NCBI RefSeq assembly: GCF_042100115.1 | Contig: NC_091277.1 | Location: 1,302,001 to 1,366,000, forward strand | DNA: 64,000 bases | Reading direction: 5' to 3' | Origin: Alternaria dauci | Taxonomy: Eukaryota > Ascomycota > Dothideomycetes > Pleosporales > Pleosporaceae | Part shown: piece after piece, positions 55,364 through 64,000 of the stretch | How positions within the stretch are numbered: position 1 is the first letter of the stretch | How the letters are laid out: each line of letters begins with the position of its first letter | Notes under the pieces: generated by a model | What the model was told of the DNA's origin: nothing | What the model saw: the letters and a program-made list of their open reading frames with translations, nothing else | Databases searched by the model: none | Translations under genes and position numbers: made by a program

Positions 55364-56551
55364 CTACTCGACGCCCTTGCCATTCAATTTGAGGTCTTCT
55401 ATGTTATGCGGGGCTTCGGCTTTCTTGCCTGCCGATTCCTTTCCAGTCATGACTTCGGTGAAGATCTTTCGCAACGCTTCAATTGCCTCTTCGCTAATCT
55501 GGTAATGCACAACAAACCTACCACCGCGCACCCTTACGCCGTACTTGTCCGCTAGCTCGATAAACTTGTTGATGTCAACATGATGCGCGTCGAGATCTAA
55601 CCAAACCATGTTGGTGTCTACGGGGTATTGCAGCTTGCCTCCAAGCTCGGTCCACATGCTTGCGACCCTCCTGGCATTTTCGTGAGACTTTGTGAGCTTG
55701 CCGCCAAGGAATGTCTCTTCAATGGCAACGCGCATTGGAGCTGCAACGACACCAGCTTGTCGCAACCCTCCGCCGATGGACTTGCGGATCCAGCGGCTGC
55801 GCTTGATGAATTCCTTTGTGCCAACGATGAGGCTACCGATGGGCGCTCCAAGCCCCTTGCTGACACACAGGCTTATGCTATCGAATTCAGCACAGTACTC
55901 GTTGAGGGTACCAGCACCTGCAGCTACAGCTTCCCACAGACGGGCACCGTCCAAGTGCATTATGATGCCGTGTTGGCGCGCCCAAGCCGATATGCGCTTC
56001 ACTTCGGACAGAGGCATGATGGCGCCATTGAGCGTGTTTTCGAGCTCGATGACGCGCGTGGGGCAGGCGTGGACGTCGTCGGAGATGACGGCGTACTTTT
56101 GTATGTCTTCGAGCGTGAGGTATGTGCCGTTCTTGGCATCGAGGGGTTGCACCATGGCCTGGCTCAGGGTTGCTACACCTCCGGCCTCGTAGTTGATGAT
56201 GTGACCACGTCGATCGCAGAGGATGGCGTGTGGGGGCGTGTGGAGGTGAGCTCGTAGCGCAACCTGGTTGCCCATGGTACCAGACAGCATCAGGAGCGCG
56301 TCCTCCTTCCCGCTGAGATCAGCCACGAACCGCTCGAGCGATATTGTCGTGGGGTCTTCCATGGTGACATCGTCGAGCAGAGTGCACTCCTGGATTGCCT
56401 TGAGCATCGACTTGGTGGGCGTCGTGTGCACGTCTGAGCGGAAGTCAAAGGCGGCGGGGTTCCTCTCGTTGCCCCACGAGTTGCCGTCGTGAGTGTTGCC
56501 ATTGGTGAGGCTCTTGCTGCTCTTGGCAATGTAGTGGGAGAGTTCTGACAT
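55364..56551 (-). CDS. Low-specificity threonine aldolase (PLP-dependent)
   Basis: Single exon of 395 residues from the first ATG (56549-56551). The fold-type I aldolase signature begins with FDFRSDVHTTPTKSMLKAI and continues with DDVTMEDPT, then CDRRGHIINYEAGG and MHLDGARLWEAV. The PLP lysine is K232 in SLCVSKGLGAPIGS. The enzyme cleaves L-threonine or L-allo-threonine to glycine and acetaldehyde. The frame stays open for about 24 codons upstream (PSLSHAASHAARQLPASRAYSA), which looks like a mitochondrial presequence, but no ATG precedes it. A spliced upstream exon or a non-AUG start could supply it. The C-terminal Lys-rich tail is not conserved. Confidence 0.9.
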   Translation of the reverse strand: MSELSHYIAKSSKSLTNGNTHDGNSWGNERNPAAFDFRSDVHTTPTKSMLKAIQECTLLDDVTMEDPTTISLERFVADLSGKEDALLMLSGTMGNQVALRAHLHTPPHAILCDRRGHIINYEAGGVATLSQAMVQPLDAKNGTYLTLEDIQKYAVISDDVHACPTRVIELENTLNGAIMPLSEVKRISAWARQHGIIMHLDGARLWEAVAAGAGTLNEYCAEFDSISLCVSKGLGAPIGSLIVGTKEFIKRSRWIRKSIGGGLRQAGVVAAPMRVAIEETFLGGKLTKSHENARRVASMWTELGGKLQYPVDTNMVWLDLDAHHVDINKFIELADKYGVRVRGGRFVVHYQISEEAIEALRKIFTEVMTGKESAGKKAEAPHNIEDLKLNGKGVE

Positions 56552-57865
56552 GGCCGAGTATGCTCGTGAAGCGGGCAGCTGGCGTGCGGCGTGGGAGGCG
56601 GCGTGGCTGAGGGACGGGGGCAAGGGTCGATTACCTGCTCTGAGCGTGTTTGCTGGACAAAGGTAAGGTCAATCCCACAGTCTGTGGACGGGGCCACATA
56701 CTCGAGAGGCGAGCGAGGGCATATAAACGCGGTGGCGGCATTGCGGCGGTATATTGGAGGAAAGGGCGCAAGGCGTGAAGCAAGCCGAAGATAGGCGATA
56801 CAGCTGCCAATGCGGAAAGCCCTCGACTCCGATTCGCCCGACTTTACTTCTACAACCATCACAATAGGCAGGCGACAGCCCCAGCCATCACCGTCTTCGC
56901 CCGCATTACACGCTATTACATGAGCGGAACCGCCAGCAGCCAAATCATGGTGCGTGTGAGAGGGGTCACTAACAGGGTCAACGACGCGCTTGGTTGCGTG
57001 TCCCGAATACCTGGAGAGAACATGCTGTTGTCTGGCCTGGTGTCGCTAGTAATATGCTGGACCATCACGACTGCATGCACATTGTGAGCCAAGAGCAGTG
57101 CCTAGGTATGCATTGCATCGCAGCACGTCTCTGTTGCTCCTGTACTCCAACACGACATTGCGAGCCTCCACGCACTAAACGCCGACAAGTACCTGCCACT
57201 ACATACAATCATTGGTAACCGGTACCGAACACCACAGCTCCAGGGCTCGCTGTTTCGTCGGAACAGACGGTTCCCTCGATCATACACCCGGGCTCGACTG
57301 CCCCGAAAAACTCCGTACGCGAGGGCACTACTCCTCGTACATTCGGGTTCCAGCCATCTAGCTATGGCAAACCCCTCATCCTCGACGTTGTATAGGAGCA
57401 TTGTTGCCGAAGGGAGAACACTGCTACGGAACAAACAGCCCAGGGAAACGGAGCCGATCGGGTTCGAGTGTGAGACTCCATCGGTCGGCACCATGACACT
57501 CTTCGCGGAGCCGTATCCTCTTCGTACGGATCCGCAAATGTCAACTCGTCGCCCAAACATTGGTTCCAACATCATATCGCTTTGTCCACTCTTCTCCGCT
57601 TACAGTCGTACCGTACCAAAGACAGAGGAATGCTATGCTTTCGGGCCTCGTCCTCGGATACTCTCTGGATATGTTTGCTGTGTTTTAGATCTTGTTAGGT
57701 CAACGCAAAACATCGCAGATACCTATAGACACTAACTGGTATCGGCGATGCAATCTAGTCGCTGCGGACTTCTCGCATGGATTTTGTTAGCAAGCTACTC
57801 AATTGTACATTTAGAACCCTCGGACCACAGTGGAGATTATAAACGTCCGAGGCTCATTTTCCCAT
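56552..57865. other. Intergenic, no supported gene
   Basis: 1.3 kb between two minus-strand genes. A plus-strand frame with an ATG at 57364 and ~123 codons and an antisense frame of similar length overlap; neither has a recognised domain. Confidence 0.45.
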
Positions 57866-58748
57866 TCAACTACTTCCGTCTACCGCCTTCACCAAATCCC
57901 CAAACATTGCGCTAAAGCTATGATAATAATCATCCGCACTATCCGTCAAGAAAATCCAATCTGCCGTGTTCTGGACCTGCTGCACTACAAAGTCCAGCAC
58001 TTCTTCACTCAGATTCGGCAAAGCATGCAGTATGACTGCCAGCCTCGAACGCTGAATCTTGTGTGCTTGCAACGGAACCATAACGTCTCTGTCAAGCCAT
58101 TTGTCAAATGTCTCTTCGAAGACGACAGTAAGATCGGTGAGGTTGAGGTAGGATTCTTGCAGTACCGTAGGTGATGTGAGTATAGAGGTGGGTATCAGAC
58201 CGGGATTGTGAGCTACAAAGCGATCGCTGAACGCTGTGTTGTTTTTGATTGCCTGCCTCGCAGTCTTTAGGTATGCGTAGTTGTCCTCGTCGAACGTGCT
58301 TGGTGTCTCATCCAAGAAGACGCCATCAACGCGCATCTTGGTGATGTTTGACACTTTCGGCCAGCGCGCGTACGTATCGATTTCTGCCAAGACGCTTTCG
58401 ATGGGCTTGTCTGCGTAATGCGTTGCGACGTATCCCAATGTTCGAATGTTTGGATAGGCTCGCAGTCTGGGCACCTCATCGAGGTAGACTTGGTCGGGGA
58501 GTGACCCCATACAGGGGCCTGAGCATGGGTTGACGATGACGGTGAAGTCTACATCTCTATACGCTTTTGCTCTAGGTTCCCGTTAGTGTCCAACAAGACC
58601 CCAAGGGAGATATACATACGCTGCGTATAGCGGGTCCCATGCGCCCGCACTTGGGTACACGTAGAGCGGAACAAGTACAGACTGCAGAGATGAGGATACA
58701 AAGTCAGTGGATGTCTCACATGCATTTCGTACAGGTAAAACTTACCAT
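57866..58748 (-). CDS. Spherulin-4-like protein (TIM-barrel, GH-like fold)
   Basis: Three exons, 58748-58746, 58681-58620 and 58571-57866, give 256 residues. Exon 1 is exactly the ATG. Exon 2 starts SVLVPLYVYPSAGAWDPLY, the family N-terminus, and exon 3 continues AKAYRDVDFTVIVNPCSGPC. The following strands (IRTLGYVATHY, VDGVFLDETPS, TVVFEETFDKW, AVILHALPN, WIFLTDS) fit the spherulin-4 barrel with its conserved D and E residues. The name derives from a Physarum encystment-stage protein; in fungi the family is linked to exopolysaccharide breakdown (galactosaminogalactan glycosidases), but here that is only a family inference. No signal peptide is visible. Introns of 64 and 48 nt have good donors (GTAAGT, GTATGT). 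Confidence 0.87.
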
Positions 58749-59345
58749 GGCAGGATAGTACCTTGAATAGTGGCTATGGAAAAGAAGATCGTCCGCTGTA
58801 TAAGACTTTAGGCCGGGAGGACAGACTTCTAGATGCTGGAATGCCTTGCATGGATGATGCATTGGCTCGGCGCATACGGCATGTGGTACCAGATAGCGGG
58901 AAGTGGACCTATCCGCGGCTGAAGCCACGGTCTCTAGATGAAAAAACTATATTGTATGCATAGAGTTGTGCGCGGCGTGTGCTTGTCATGTTCGTCGCAT
59001 CCTGCGTTCCGTCCAATGGCAGTCGCTTCCGGCAGATGGGCTGGGAGAAATCGATTTCCATATTGCAGGCCAAGGTCGACAAATAACCGGGGATATGAAA
59101 ACGATAGGGAACGGACCGTCGCACAAAACGAGACCATGGTATTGGCAATACAACATGCGTCTATCCACATTTACTTGCGTCTTTTCCTTCTTGCGAACTT
59201 GGCGACTCTTCGCGATTTCATGTAGCCGGCACGAGCTCAAATAGACTTACTACTGTCTCACCTTCTGGAATCATTTCCAATGTTCGCACGGAGCTTTGAC
59301 CCTGCATGTGGATGGCGTAATTAGGATTTCGTTGAGACATTGCAT
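58749..59345. other. Intergenic between two minus-strand genes
   Basis: About 600 bp. Frames on both strands at 58909-59244 overlap each other and lack support. Confidence 0.45.
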
Positions 59346-60872
59346 CTACAAACTCGAAATGCTGGTACTGCTACTTGGATTTTCTGGTTTCTTCAGTCCA
59401 AATTGATCCATTTCCATCTCAACGAGTGCCTGTTCATCATTGTCTGCATGCCGTATTTCGAAAGTTTTGGTGTATGTAATAGTGTTGAGGTCTTGTCCGC
59501 CGTTTGAGACAACCGATCTCCCCGGACCACTGGCCGGTGCACTGCCTCCTCTCCTCATTCCATGACTTTGGCTGCCATATGCGTAGTAAGGCCGGTCGGG
59601 GGTGGCCTTGGTTGTACCAAGAATCTTGGGGAACAAGTGAACGAGGATGACGCGCAGTGCAGGCAAGCAGGCGCAGATGACTCCGATGTTGATTTCGATG
59701 TTTGACCAGTTGATCACATCAGATTGGTCCCATGTTGGATTCGCGGAAGAGGCGAAGTGGACGAGAGACTGCAGACGGAGAATTGATATGATGGTCACAC
59801 TGAGCTTCGAGTTAGCAATTGTCCTTGAGTGACAGTTTGTAAGGTGACTCACAATGTGCCAACGCAAAACATGACAGTAACGCCAAGCTTCTTACGCCAG
59901 GTCAGCTGTAGGCGGAAAACCTCGTACAAGGGTAAAGCAAGCATCCAAATATCTAGGACGATGCTGATGATGGCGTTTGACCACACTAATCCGTTGATAT
60001 CGATACATTGTTCTGATCTCTCCTTGTCCCAATTCGTCCAGTAAAAGGATATCGGTCGACATTGAAAGATGGCGGCGAATATGAATGCAACGCCGTTGAG
60101 ACAGTTGAACGCAACCGTAGCCCAAAGCAACCGCCTGATCATCGGCGCTGGGAAGATCCGGAGAAAGAAGAAAAGAAGTGTGAGCTTCAGAAGCGCAATC
60201 TGTATGAAATATAGAATTTCCAGGGCGTAAAGGTATCTGACGAAGTTGGTGATTTGCTCGAAGCTGACTGTCCATACATCTCTTCCGAGACCATTTGGAA
60301 CGATGGCTCTATCGATAATAATGACGGATGGTACACCAGCTACCAGTGTGACTAAGACGCTGTAATCATCGTAGCCGAGCTCTCCGACGGAGAACACGGC
60401 CTTGTAAATAATCCTGGAGAGTGCGCAGACAACGGCGACGACCGAAAGAATCAAATTTGATGCGCGAATAGACTCGCCGGAATAACGGATCGGAGCGTGG
60501 CAACTTGTCGAAGTGACGTTCTTGGTCGCTAAGGAAGGTAATCAGCAACACTCGATATCACGATGAGAATGAGGCACTCACTCAAACTCTGCTTCAGTGT
60601 GCACGATTGCATGACACAGGCTTCTACCTCGCCTTGCAATCTAGCATCTGCGCATATCAAGGTCAGGTCTGTGTGCTGAACAGGTGATTGGGCAACTGCC
60701 GTAGTAAGACACGCTTGCTGAGGACGCAATCAGTACGTGTTGAGAGCTTTGCTCGAATTGGACATACTGCGCATTGAGGAAGTTGCTTGGCCATAGCCAC
60801 TACAGCCGATTCCTGGGCAACTGCTAGCTGCACCCATGCCAGCAATGGGAGCAACAATTCCAGGAGCTTCAT
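59346..60872 (-). CDS. Pth11-like CFEM-domain receptor (rhodopsin-type 7TM fungal protein)
   Basis: Four exons, 60872-60768, 60717-60582, 60528-59853 and 59799-59346 (introns 50, 53 and 53 nt), give 456 residues. Residues 1-19 are a signal peptide (MKLLELLLPLLAWVQLAVA). The ectodomain carries a CFEM-like set of Cys: C34, C38, C57, C69, C74 and C90, in LPQCAQAC, LICADARLQGEVEAC and MQSC. The CxC pair usual for CFEM is reduced here to LIC. Seven hydrophobic segments follow, with LILSVVAVVCALSRIIYKAVF as the first, then FFFLRIFPAP and SNAIISIVLDIWMLALPLYEVF late in the bundle. The C-terminal tail is Ser/Pro-rich and basic, suited to signalling. Homologues act as receptors in host-surface sensing in plant pathogens; a ligand is not known here. 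Confidence 0.92.
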
Positions 60873-63800
60873 CCTTCTTCGTATTCATACGCGATTTTGT
60901 GTATGATCGAACGGCCAGGAAGTGAGAGGCGGAAACGAAGAAAAATCGGTGATCCGGGACACGCCCCTACTACAAACTCCCGGGGAGGTCAGAGAATATC
61001 AAGAGCTGTCAGAAACGCTAGGCCAGGTCGTCTAGTCTCCTGGGACCTCTTCTATATGAGACTCCATAACGGCAAGTAATGAATGCAGGTACATTTAACC
61101 AGTGGATATGACAGACGGCAACTGCGGATCGCGGTTTGGAGTGGGGCTGAACCGCCTCTGCTGGCGCTGCTATTCAAGAGTCATGCATCTTGCGCATCAG
61201 AGGTGCAATTCTCGCCGTAGAGATGATCCCTGGCATGTGCACGGAAAGCCTGGCACTAGATTCATGGTTGTTGAACGCCGGCCAACGACCCAGCTGAAAC
61301 TCGGGGCGAATGGGGAAGTTGCTCCAGACCAGTTGAAGTGGGCCTTTGCTAACGCTTCGCCGGCCAGACGCTACCAACGACGGAGGGCATACTTTTCAGG
61401 AACAGGGGATTTCTGACGCCAAATGCGATTCGCTTAATATGCAGGACGATGATGAGGCTCCAGAAAGGAGACACGTCCTTCCCTGCAACCATCTGACTGC
61501 CCAGGTGGTCAGCACAGAACATCTAAACATATGCAACTTAGCTCAGACACTATGCTTTGATTATTATCCTGCTATGACATTGTTGATTTTGTGTAGATGA
61601 AGGCATTCGAGGTCCTGGAAGCTTGACCGAAGATGGTCCTGGAGTGAGTGGTTCATTCCGGAACGCCACAGGCGAGCGATTCTGTGCATAGGGAAGCGAC
61701 TTGGCGTACGCCACTGCCACAGTAGCAGCACACTTGCTTGCCGTTTGCTTCGACCGCCGCTGTCTTTGCGGCTTGTTTGCTTTTGGAAGATCATGTACCC
61801 TGACTCTTTCAACGTTGGTGATCGACTTGTGGAGCTTGAGGCGGCTTTTAAGATACGCGAGACAAGAATATAACCTTGGAAGCATTGCATTTGGTTGAAA
61901 CCATGTGGCTCCGAGTATAGGAGCTAAACAGCTCAGAAACAGCCATTTCTTCGACTGACATTCCATACCACGCCCTCATAGGGTAGAAATCGACCACTAT
62001 CTAGACAGCTAGACAGCTAGCCGAAAGGCGTTGGGTTTTTTCCCTTTGATGGCGTGATACCGCCATACCGTACCTAGGAATGTGTGGAACGCGTGTCCTA
62101 GCACACGGTCCGTGGCAACCCTGAAAACCCAGCCGCTTGTTGAGCACCTGTAGCAGCTTCTCGGTACCATGACAATCTCGCCGCTCTCAAGCTGAGTGGC
62201 TCTCTCATCGTGTTGAGCAACCAAAAAAAAACCCCAAAACGGCCTAGGAGCCATGCCCCAGACACTATCAAGCCACGTTCGAAGCATCCTGTAGGCCAAT
62301 GTCGGTGGTTGATCTAAAAAATTCTATCCGCCGGTGTATTTCAATGACATCGCCACAGGTTGGGTTGTTGAATTCATCGATGTTACCTCACACGGAAGCA
62401 TTAGCAAAACACGTTCTAGCCGATGCTTCAGCCTTACAAGATACACCTGATGCACAATCGAAACAGACCCATGCGACGGGTTAAAGTTCCGTCACTATGA
62501 GTGCCCACTTTCCCCTTTCTCGCCTGCTCGAAATCGTCTGTATCCGAGTCGATGTTAGTGGGGCATCATGGCCATGGCGTGAGTTTTGACTCGCAGTCTT
62601 CCTCTCGATTCAAGCACAACATGCATGGGGCATCCCCCAGGATTACGATGCGCCGCGGATGGAGTTCGTGCTTCCGGTTTCGAAAGTTTATTGTCGGCCC
62701 GACGTCGTAATCCCCGAATCACAAGTGCAGCTCTTTGCTTTTTTAATTTAGACGCCATGGCGTAAGTCGTCGGGACGATGCAGACGCAACCATCCTGACC
62801 GCACATCCAATGGTGTTTTTATGATCCAGCGCAGTGGTGCCCCTAAGCTTGACTAGCGCGTCAGCGGATGGCATCCCAAGGTTCCGACAATATATCGCCA
62901 TCACCTCTAGCGACCTGACAACCTCCAACAGCCACGAGAAATCCTGGAGTGCTGCTGATTCGGAGTAACATCTTAGAGATAGTAATCTACAACCCCGGGG
63001 CAATACGACATTGTCTATGTCATGGTTAAGTCTCTACTCTGCTATAGCTACACGTCAGCTTCGACTGCCACTTTCGGGACACACCCTTTGTTACTCGTCA
63101 GAGTTCCGGGAACCTTGGAACCTTGGAAACTTTGAATGGGATCAGACCTCGGGACTGACGCGTGACAATACGCGGCTAACGCAGGCATTGGCAGCTGTCT
63201 CTACCTATGCGAACACATGGCAATGTACTTGCATGGCCTTCGTTTACCACCCTTGGACCTATACGGATCGATCTTTGGGTAGCGTGTACCAAACGGTGAG
63301 CCGCCGGCAGCATGCATTGGCATGTGCCAGGGGGTGACAATCACAACGTGGGCATGACGATAGCGACCACTACTCTCAGCCAACTAGCCAAAGTCGATTC
63401 TACACGCAAGCTTGATATCGAGCACGTTGCAAGGAAGCTATGGTACTTTCTGGTCCGTTGCCCCTAATGGTTTCACCATCTGCTTTGGTCATTGCTACCC
63501 TCCCAGACCACTCTTTTCGGGATTCTACGTCAATATACAAATGTATTCGGGAATAGGACCACCAGGAAGAAAAGAGAATTGTAATCAACTCTGTGGCCGA
63601 TGCTGACACCACCACTGTCCACCTCTTTGTTGTCCTACCCGTTTCCAGTTCTGGTTCTATTTGCCCTGGTGACGTTTACGTCTAGATGCTTCATAACTCA
63701 GGCCACCACATCCAATTTTTTGCATGATCGGTAAGGCTCAAGCACTCCTGAGGACCCCAAGCATACACCAACAACATTTGCCGAGAGCCTATTCCTCTAC

Positions 63801-64000
63801 CTGCATCACGATGCTTACTGAACTCGGCCTGACCGTATTCAATCCAGCGATTTTAGCCTTCCTTTGGATCCATAATATCGTTCCGCAACGGACCGTACCT
63901 CAAGAGTGACTGCAAGTAGGTCCATGATCCCCCAAGCTTTGACAGATCAGACTACGAGCATGATTCGCATGTGCATCCGCGGCTACGTTTGCAGATGCGC
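60873..64000. other. Gene-poor right end of the window
   Basis: About 3.1 kb with no convincing gene. The best frame is a minus-strand ATG frame of 138 codons at 61550-61966 (Lys/Arg-rich, no motif), which I do not accept. Small tandem repeats occur at 62001-62020 and near 63110-63127. An A9 run is at 62222-62230. Confidence 0.45.
62001..62020. repeat. 8-bp tandem repeat
   Basis: CTAGACAG occurs twice in tandem, followed by a half unit CTAG. No function is visible. Confidence 0.75.

Noticed and set aside
57102..57735. Overlapping frames of ~120-157 codons on both strands
   Set aside because: One has an ATG at 57364, but neither shows a domain; support is equal for both strands, so chance is more likely.
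61550..61966. Minus-strand ATG frame of 138 codons
   Set aside because: Lys/Arg-rich sequence without motif; other frames over the same bases are also open.
1..64000. CRISPR array, transposon, rDNA or integrated viral sequence
   Set aside because: No regularly spaced repeats, transposase, reverse transcriptase, terminal repeats or rRNA-like stretches were found by eye.

Overview
The window is nuclear DNA from a filamentous ascomycete, most likely a dothideomycete of the Pleosporales type. The evidence is short introns (about 40-177 nt, mostly 45-60) with GTRNGT donors and CTAAC-like branch points, genes on both strands separated by 0.2-2 kb, and families typical of filamentous fungi: a Pth11-like CFEM receptor, Zn2Cys6 and Ser/Thr-rich GPI proteins, spherulin-4 and FSH1 hydrolase. 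No transposon, rDNA, tRNA or CRISPR could be recognised. Species assignment is inference.

Layout. 1-4.5 kb: the 3' end of a Ser/Pro-rich gene, then a gene-poor stretch with one doubtful small spliced gene. 4.5-9.8 kb: a SET/MYND (SMYD-like) methyltransferase candidate, a small basic protein and a GPI-anchored wall protein. 11.8-18.6 kb: a second small GPI-type protein, a Gfo/Idh/MocA oxidoreductase divergent from a fungal transcription factor, and a single-pass Cys-rich surface protein. 19.2-25.8 kb: housekeeping genes for dynein intermediate chain, ATP synthase subunit e and the mitochondrial-fission dynamin Dnm1. 27-35 kb: an isochorismatase-fold hydrolase, a secreted PEBP-like protein, a coiled-coil membrane protein and the actin-patch protein Abp1. 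35.6-48 kb: a very large F-box protein, cytosolic methylene-THF dehydrogenase (Mtd1), Mms19, Rpf2 and a CGFS monothiol glutaredoxin. 49.6-60.9 kb: an FSH1 hydrolase, a DHA1 MFS transporter, a class-I glutamine amidotransferase, a threonine aldolase, a spherulin-4-like protein and a Pth11-like CFEM receptor. 60.9-64 kb: no convincing gene.

Most genes are unrelated housekeeping or accessory genes in ordinary fungal order, and I do not see a biosynthetic cluster or a clearly new defence-like system. Two local themes stand out. The first is iron and Fe-S biology at 42-48 kb: Mms19 and the CGFS glutaredoxin lie close together, and the glutaredoxin promoter carries a perfect Sre1/SreA-type GATA site. 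The second is surface sensing: two proteins with CFEM-like Cys patterns, two GPI-type proteins and a spherulin-4 protein. Several gene structures are unusual and easy to annotate wrongly: a GC-AG intron, an exon that is only the ATG, a 14-nt first exon, a 40-nt intron, and three short introns that are in frame and stop-free, so they hide inside apparently continuous reading frames. All gene models were spliced by eye.
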